Positions 58,931 through 64,000 of a DNA stretch of 64,000 nt are shown piece after piece (the first letter of the stretch is position 1; the number at the start of each line of letters is the position of its first letter). This DNA is from Schistosoma haematobium (taxonomy: Eukaryota; Platyhelminthes; Trematoda; Strigeidida; Schistosomatidae): assembly GCF_000699445.3 (NCBI RefSeq), contig NC_067202.1, positions 10,535,458-10,599,457 of the forward strand, in the 5' to 3' direction. A program made the translations under genes and the position numbers. Under the pieces are notes generated by a model. The model was not told the origin of the DNA, made no database searches, and saw nothing but the letters and a program-made list of their open reading frames with translations.

Positions 58931-59891
58931 TAAGCAGGATTCATAATCGTTAATGTAATTACTAGCCAGACTAGTTTGCGTTAAACGATCCGATTTGTGA
59001 AATGACTGGAGATTGATAAGTCCTCAAATTCTATTGCTTCCAACTGTGTATAAAAATTTACTTTTATGTGCAAAAGCACATACATTTGAAGAAAATAAAG
59101 TAGGACGAATATTTGAATTTCAAGAACAAGTTTTTTTAAAAAAAGCTCGAAACTTGAAGACATCACACTTCTCAGCAGCACAGTAGTTGGATATTTGATC
59201 AATAGTGGTTGTATTGTCAGTATTTCCAAATTGTTTAAAGCAGTGTATTGTATATCCACTTTGAATTCTACACTGGCTGATCATTAAGTAGTAACTATTA
59301 TCATATTCATCTAGTTCTTAGTACTGATAAAATCCTCAGAGACCAAGATACAATATCACTTATTAGTCTAAATGACTTCAAATCACGTGCACTGTATTTT
59401 GATGCTACATGATTGGATGCAATCGGAAGGAAACCCTGATTCACTGATGTTTCATGTTATTTGGGACCTATTAACATAGCGTAGTCCACATCATCAGTCG
59501 ATAAAATTCAGTAAACATTAAACAGACTATGGCATTGGTTACTACTCAATATGTAAACATCAACTAAGATAACTTATTTAAATAGTGACAAAATACTATA
59601 CTACTATTACTGTCTTTATTTTAGGTTATCTCGTAAAAAGATTTGTCTAGAAATCAGATCAACTTTCATGAACATTGTTGTTGTTGTATGCAATAATTGA
59701 CCATTGATTTTTTATTCACAGAAAAATTATTCCTACGCAAATAACATGCATAATAGCAATGATGATAATTCAGACAGACTATGAAGTGTTATCTCATATA
59801 ATTGATTTCCATCGGAACATAAATTGTCTGGTTTAGATTAATGATGAATAATATTTAACGGTCGAAAATTAGCTACTCTGTCATTTTTAAT
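58931..59891. other. AT-rich stretch, no gene seen
   Basis: A minus frame at 58981-59259 has no recognisable domain. Possible decayed Smα trace near 59410-59480, not firm. Confidence 0.35.
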
Positions 59892-60270
59892 AGTTGAGAT
59901 CATAAGTCAATTGAAGCTAGATCACCATGGAAAACTTAGAAGCCCTGGACGACCGTGACCAGTGCAGTTCAACCGGGTGTGTTGTCAGATAGTAACTCAA
60001 TCAAGACAATGGTGGATGTGTCGCTCAATTTCATGAGTTAGTTAAAGTTAGACATGAACACCGTTGGATGCCAACCAACTCAGTGGTCTAGAAGTTAAGC
60101 GTTCGCACGCGAGACTGATAGGTCCTAAGTTCGAATCTCGTGAGGCGCACTTCTGAAGAGTTCCACAATAGGATGAAACAGCCGTCCAATGCTTCCAGGT
60201 TTTCCATGGGGGTCTTGCTTCAATTGATTTATGATCTCAACTACTAGAATTACTGAAATCTCCACAAAAC
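59892..60270 (+). mobile_element. Family A retroposon with inverted 3' stub
   Basis: A minus-strand stub (59892-59956) begins, read 5' to 3', at ACGGTCGTCC, the ribozyme stem III, and runs to the 3' end. It is joined through CCGT to a plus-strand copy starting GACCAGTGCAGTTCAACC. The plus copy has the tRNA-like head but lacks the 5' side of ribozyme stem I; its core is CTGAAGA and stem II is GTTC/GGAT. Ends at TCTCCACAAAACCCC. Confidence 0.85.
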
Positions 60271-60749
60271 CCCTTCTGTTACTAACTTTTCATTGATAAA
60301 CTACAATATACTGAAACTGGTCCCTCAACAAAAACCTAATATCAAAATGTACCACATGTTCATGATGATAATCTTCTTCATCACATAGTTTGTTTAGCTT
60401 ATAACTTTGAAAAGAAAACTGGTAAGATGACCCTAAGTCTAACCAATGAAAAATAGGGGTTTTATTTCGATGCATTTAAAACTCATCAAAAGTACGTAAT
60501 TAGAGTGAAACAAATAGAAATTATTGAACAATCTTTTTTTCGTTGACACTGCATATCCTAAACTGAGGAGTTCAATTGGTACGTTCGGTTGTTATTCTAG
60601 ACAATATCAGTACCTAATTTAAATGAAATTATTATACACTAATGAAAGTATACAAGATGATAATGGAATCTTCATATTGTAAGTGTCCGTCTTAGATTGC
60701 AAAACACCAGAAAATACATAGCACTAATCACTTGACTAATTCCATTAAA
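60271..60749. other. AT-rich stretch, no gene seen
   Basis: Nothing recognised. Confidence 0.4.
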
Positions 60750-60865
60750 TTCACTTGGTGTTGTTTTACTTCTATCTTCCCTTTGTTATTTAGGACTGCA
60801 ATTGACCAGTCTCTTATTGGTATATGTGTATCCTGTGCGAATTGCCTCGATATAGCCGTAAGTCA
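60750..60865 (-). mobile_element. Smα tail fragment
   Basis: Inverted tail only (TTCACTTGGTGTTGTTTTAC to GTAAGTCACAA); no ribozyme or tRNA-like head. Confidence 0.8.
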
Positions 60866-61501
60866 CAAATAGTTATAAAAATTGTCTGCTTAAGCTTTTT
60901 AAAATAGAAAATCTATTCTTTTCTTGCATCAAATTATGATTGAGGCAGTAATCCAGTAATGACATTCGTTGGAATTGATTGAAGTTAGGAATTTAGATTA
61001 ATGAGTTCAACCTAATAAAACCTAGATGTTCATATTTGGGATCATAGATATGCTTAAATGATCTATTCAGTGTTGTTTTATGATATCGACTTGTTTCATT
61101 TTATGAAAATCCCATTGTAACTTGTCAAAATAAATTCATTTCATCATTTATAGTGTTTAGTTTCTGGTTAAATAAACACTTAACAATCATGGTTGTAAAG
61201 GTTAACCATCTGTTAAAATCTCTTTATTTATATATTGAGGTCAAATAAATAAATAAACTAAAAACAAAACCACAACAAAAAAAAATTAATGCATAAATCT
61301 TGTCATCAGTTCATACTAGTGATGACCTTAACTATAATATTTCATTTTATTCATTTAAACAATACAATAACGTTATATAAACGTGGCAAATAAAATGAAC
61401 ATTAGTTTAATCATTCCCATTAGATTCTATGAGAAATATCATAGTAACAATTTAATTTTTGATAATAAACGTTATTCGTTTTACCAACTGCCATAAGAGT
61501 A
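60866..61501. other. AT-rich stretch, no gene seen
   Basis: Nothing recognised. Confidence 0.4.
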
Positions 61502-61586
61502 GCAAAGATGGATAGTAGCTAGCAGTGGAATCCACAATGCGCGTTTTGTCCTAACTGGGACTCGTCAGCTGGATTTACCTGCTGAA
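61502..61586 (-). mobile_element. Smα ribozyme piece, left arm of composite
   Basis: Minus-strand ribozyme region. Core CTGACGA and stem II GTCC/GGAC are intact, but GAAA is AAAA and the cleavage triplet is ATT, so cleavage is unlikely. Confidence 0.8.
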
Positions 61587-61845
61587 TAGACAACGCGATG
61601 GCGCTTGAAGCAAACGGTAATGGGTTCAAGTTCCGGAAGGAACATCAACTCAGATGGAGGTACGTCTAGCTGACGAGTCCCAAATAACAAGAAACACGCG
61701 TCCTGCATCCCACTGTTAGCCACTATTGATCTTTGCTTATAAAGCTTGTGACTTCAGGTAATATCGAGGCAGTCCGTACAGGATGCAAATGTGCCAACAA
61801 GAGACTGATCAATTGCAGTCCTAAACAACAATGGGAAGATACAAA
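61587..61845 (+). mobile_element. Smα retroposon, right arm of composite
   Basis: Plus-strand tRNA-like head, ribozyme and tail. From 61639 to 61844 it is identical, base for base, to the inverse of 57329-57534. Confidence 0.88.
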
Positions 61846-63004
61846 CAAGCAATACCAAATGCCATAAGAGTAGATTGAGATAAACCTAGGTGTGTACAAT
61901 TTAAAACCTGATAAATCAGTCTATAAAGTCAAAGACTGTTAATTTAAATTATCTGATGATGATATATACTATGGGGGTAGCACTACTCAAAATTTAGCTT
62001 ACCGGCTCAGATATTTTCGTTGTTTATTACATTTCTTATTTTCCTCCTTATTACAATAATTTCCCCTTTCATAATAATGGATCAAATTGGATAGCTATAC
62101 ATTTTTCTTAAGTCCTACATTATTTATGGATAAGCGATTAGTGGATTAGGATGAAATTATTCTAAGTAACTATTATTAGTGATCATCTGAGATTATTATT
62201 ATTATTACTATTATTTTCAGTAGTAATTTACTGGAATGAAATGACAGCCAGATTTTATTCACTGGAATATACTTACTTTATATCTATGCAATTTTAATAA
62301 CGATAAAGTAGAGTTAGTGAGAAGTAAAGAAGAGTTTTATTACCACTTCAACAAAAATATGCACATTCAAGAAAGTATTTACAAACTTTCGAAAAAGAAT
62401 CTTATGTAAATACGTGTATTGAAGATTATATTCATCATGAACCGATCAGTTGGGGGAAATTTTGAATTCTCATCTTAGTTTTCTATTTCTCTGTTGCGTT
62501 GTAACGATTATTGATTTAGACTTCATTTTTGAGTGATTTTTACCACTACTCATATCTTTAACAGTTTAATTCAGGTGGTATAGTTACTGTTGCTAACTCT
62601 TAAATCTACATGGTAACTTTCTTGTATAAATAAATCTATTATAATGATTATTGTTCAACAAAGTACACATGTTTTGCAACTCTTACTTTATTCTCTCAAG
62701 GTACTGTAAAAATGACAGCTTTCTAACATACCTTTTTCAGCTGACGTTTCAAGCCTCATTCTGGTCAATCGATCATCAAGTGTATCAATCAATTTGGACT
62801 AAACGGTCCTCATATTTTAATTGCAGAAGCATTATAACAACGATTTTATACTAATATGAAAATGTAAAAAAATCTAAACACCAGGGTTTACAAATTTTAA
62901 GTGGTAACGATATTACTTATCAAATTCTAAGTTCCGTATGATAGCTTTATTTTAAAATTGACCTTGAAAGTTATGACTTTGATCATCAGTGATAATATTT
63001 TTGA
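61846..63004. other. AT-rich stretch, no gene seen
   Basis: ATT repeats near 62196-62215; nothing else recognised. Confidence 0.4.
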
Positions 63005-63009
63005 ATTGC

Positions 63010-63235
63010 ACACCTTTAATTCCGAGAATATTATCTTCGCTCTGCCAACTCATACTTTGACAGATGCGTGTGATCCTCATTCATAGCTTCGCCATCAAGT
63101 ATGATTTATTTGATGCTGTCTGTGTTGTACTTGAAGATTTAGCCTTTGCCCTTGTAAATGTTGAGGCTTACTTTCACAAAAACCGCTGTTACCTTAGCTG
63201 TACTTTCCGCTGTGTACGTGACATCAGAGATGAGT
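63010..63235 (-). pseudogene. RTE RT fragment, inverted
   Basis: On the minus strand it reads VSLNIYKGKG, then FKYNTDS, IILDGEAMNE, corresponding to GLNIHKGKSKILKYNTE...LDGEALEE of the RTE RT. Stops and substitutions show it is old. Directly precedes a plus-strand fragment of the downstream part of the same protein. Confidence 0.7.
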
Positions 63236-63344
63236 AATTTTCAAAGTTTAAATAATCCAGCCATTTTTAAAAATATACAGATACTGTAAATAACTATCTA
63301 CGCAAGGTACTACAGAGCAAATGGTCAGAGTATAGCGTCAATCA

Positions 63345-63595
63345 TTTCCTCTGGTAAAGAACAAACCATTTGCCTGTCAATGAGGAAATTATGAATAAAC
63401 ATTGTGAGTGGATAGGATTGAGAAGGTGAGCCATATCTTGGAAACTTCCGATTAAAATTAACAGAGGTATATCAAAGTACACATGGCGTTGGTAATCAGA
63501 GCCAGACTTTAAGATCATGAGCTCTTCTTGAGAAGTAACTAGAAGTAGAGCTTGGTACGCAATTGCTCGTAGATCCCTGGTTGTTGGATATGTTA
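63345..63595 (+). pseudogene. RTE C-terminal fragment
   Basis: On the plus strand it reads TNHLPVNEEIMNKHCEWIGLRR (matching TNQLPAEEEI...WKWIGHTLRK), later SEPDFKIMSSS and AIARRSLVVGG-like, matching the C-terminus through RVGWRMLVGG. Decayed with stops. Together with 63010-63235 it forms one rearranged insertion. Confidence 0.7.
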
Positions 63596-64000
63596 TAATA
63601 ATCGTAGTATTTTTAGTTAAGTATAAGATATATATAACTTTTATCGTCCCTCATTGGATTATCTCTATGTGGGTATTTTTCGCCGACATCATCAACAAAA
63701 TATTCCTTGCATATGGTGAGGATATATTTTGATTATTCAACATTGATTTATTGCCTGCAACTTGTATAGTTATAATTTAATGTTATGGGAGATATTGTGT
63801 TTAATCATGAACGTACCCTTGTCAAATTATTTATATGCTAGTGGGTTCCAAATCGTATACTCTAGTTAATATTGTAATCATGAATTTTAATTGCTAAAGA
63901 ATACAATTTTAAGTTTAATTTTCCACTATTTATTTAGGACTCACACCATTCACTCTGTTCACTGACGGAATGTTGATCAAGAGTACACCATACATGTAAT
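63596..64000. other. AT-rich stretch, no gene seen
   Basis: Nothing recognised up to the window edge. Confidence 0.4.

Overview
The window looks like AT-rich nuclear DNA of a blood fluke (Schistosoma or a close relative). This rests on repeats rather than genes: SINE-like retroposons carrying hammerhead ribozymes, including a 331-bp Smα-type monomer; a schistosome-style RTE-clade non-LTR retrotransposon with a FADD reverse-transcriptase box; solo LTRs of 346 bp; and a 289-bp Merlin-like non-autonomous DNA transposon. The species cannot be fixed from the window. No bacterial-type operon, tRNA, rRNA or CRISPR was seen.

Only one host gene is well supported: the first coding exon of a CELF/Bruno-type RNA-binding protein on the minus strand (24205-24898). 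It ends at a consensus splice donor inside the first RRM, and no following exon was recognised in the 24 kb to its left, so the intron is probably very long. Two short open frames (26417-26665 plus, 43132-43440 minus) are recorded as weak hypotheses. Nearly everything else is intronic or intergenic sequence filled with mobile-element copies of different ages.

Layout: 1-9.4 kb has tRNA-like/hammerhead retroposons (family A) and a decayed reverse transcriptase at 3.4-3.9 kb. 9.5-19 kb has a hairpin-headed repeat, an LTR and the 5' part of an RTE element plus two stand-alone copies of its leader. 20-24 kb has more family A copies. 24.2-26.7 kb holds the CELF exon and microsatellites. 26.8-28.6 kb is a nested cluster of family A and Smα pieces containing a complete 401-bp monomer between two ribozyme sites. 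31-36 kb has an LTR, a leader copy and decayed SINEs. 38.8 kb carries the best-preserved hammerhead. 39-48 kb holds two copies of a 0.5-kb repeat with a conserved 51-codon frame, a solo LTR nested in the hairpin repeat, the longest RTE copy (45.7-47.1 kb) and an Smα composite. 49-56 kb contains the two Merlin-like copies, a 676-bp palindrome, two further RTE pieces and a third 0.5-kb repeat. 57-62 kb contains Smα copies, two of which share 206 identical bases in opposite orientation. 63.0-63.6 kb is an RTE fragment with the inverted-5'-end structure expected of twin priming.

The most unusual theme is that the ribozyme-bearing retroposons are repeatedly arranged head to head or cut short, with the breakpoints falling in or within about ten bases of the hammerhead. 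This suggests that ribozyme-processed (possibly circular or self-priming) RNA was the template for insertion. All alignments were made by eye; percentages and activity have not been computed.
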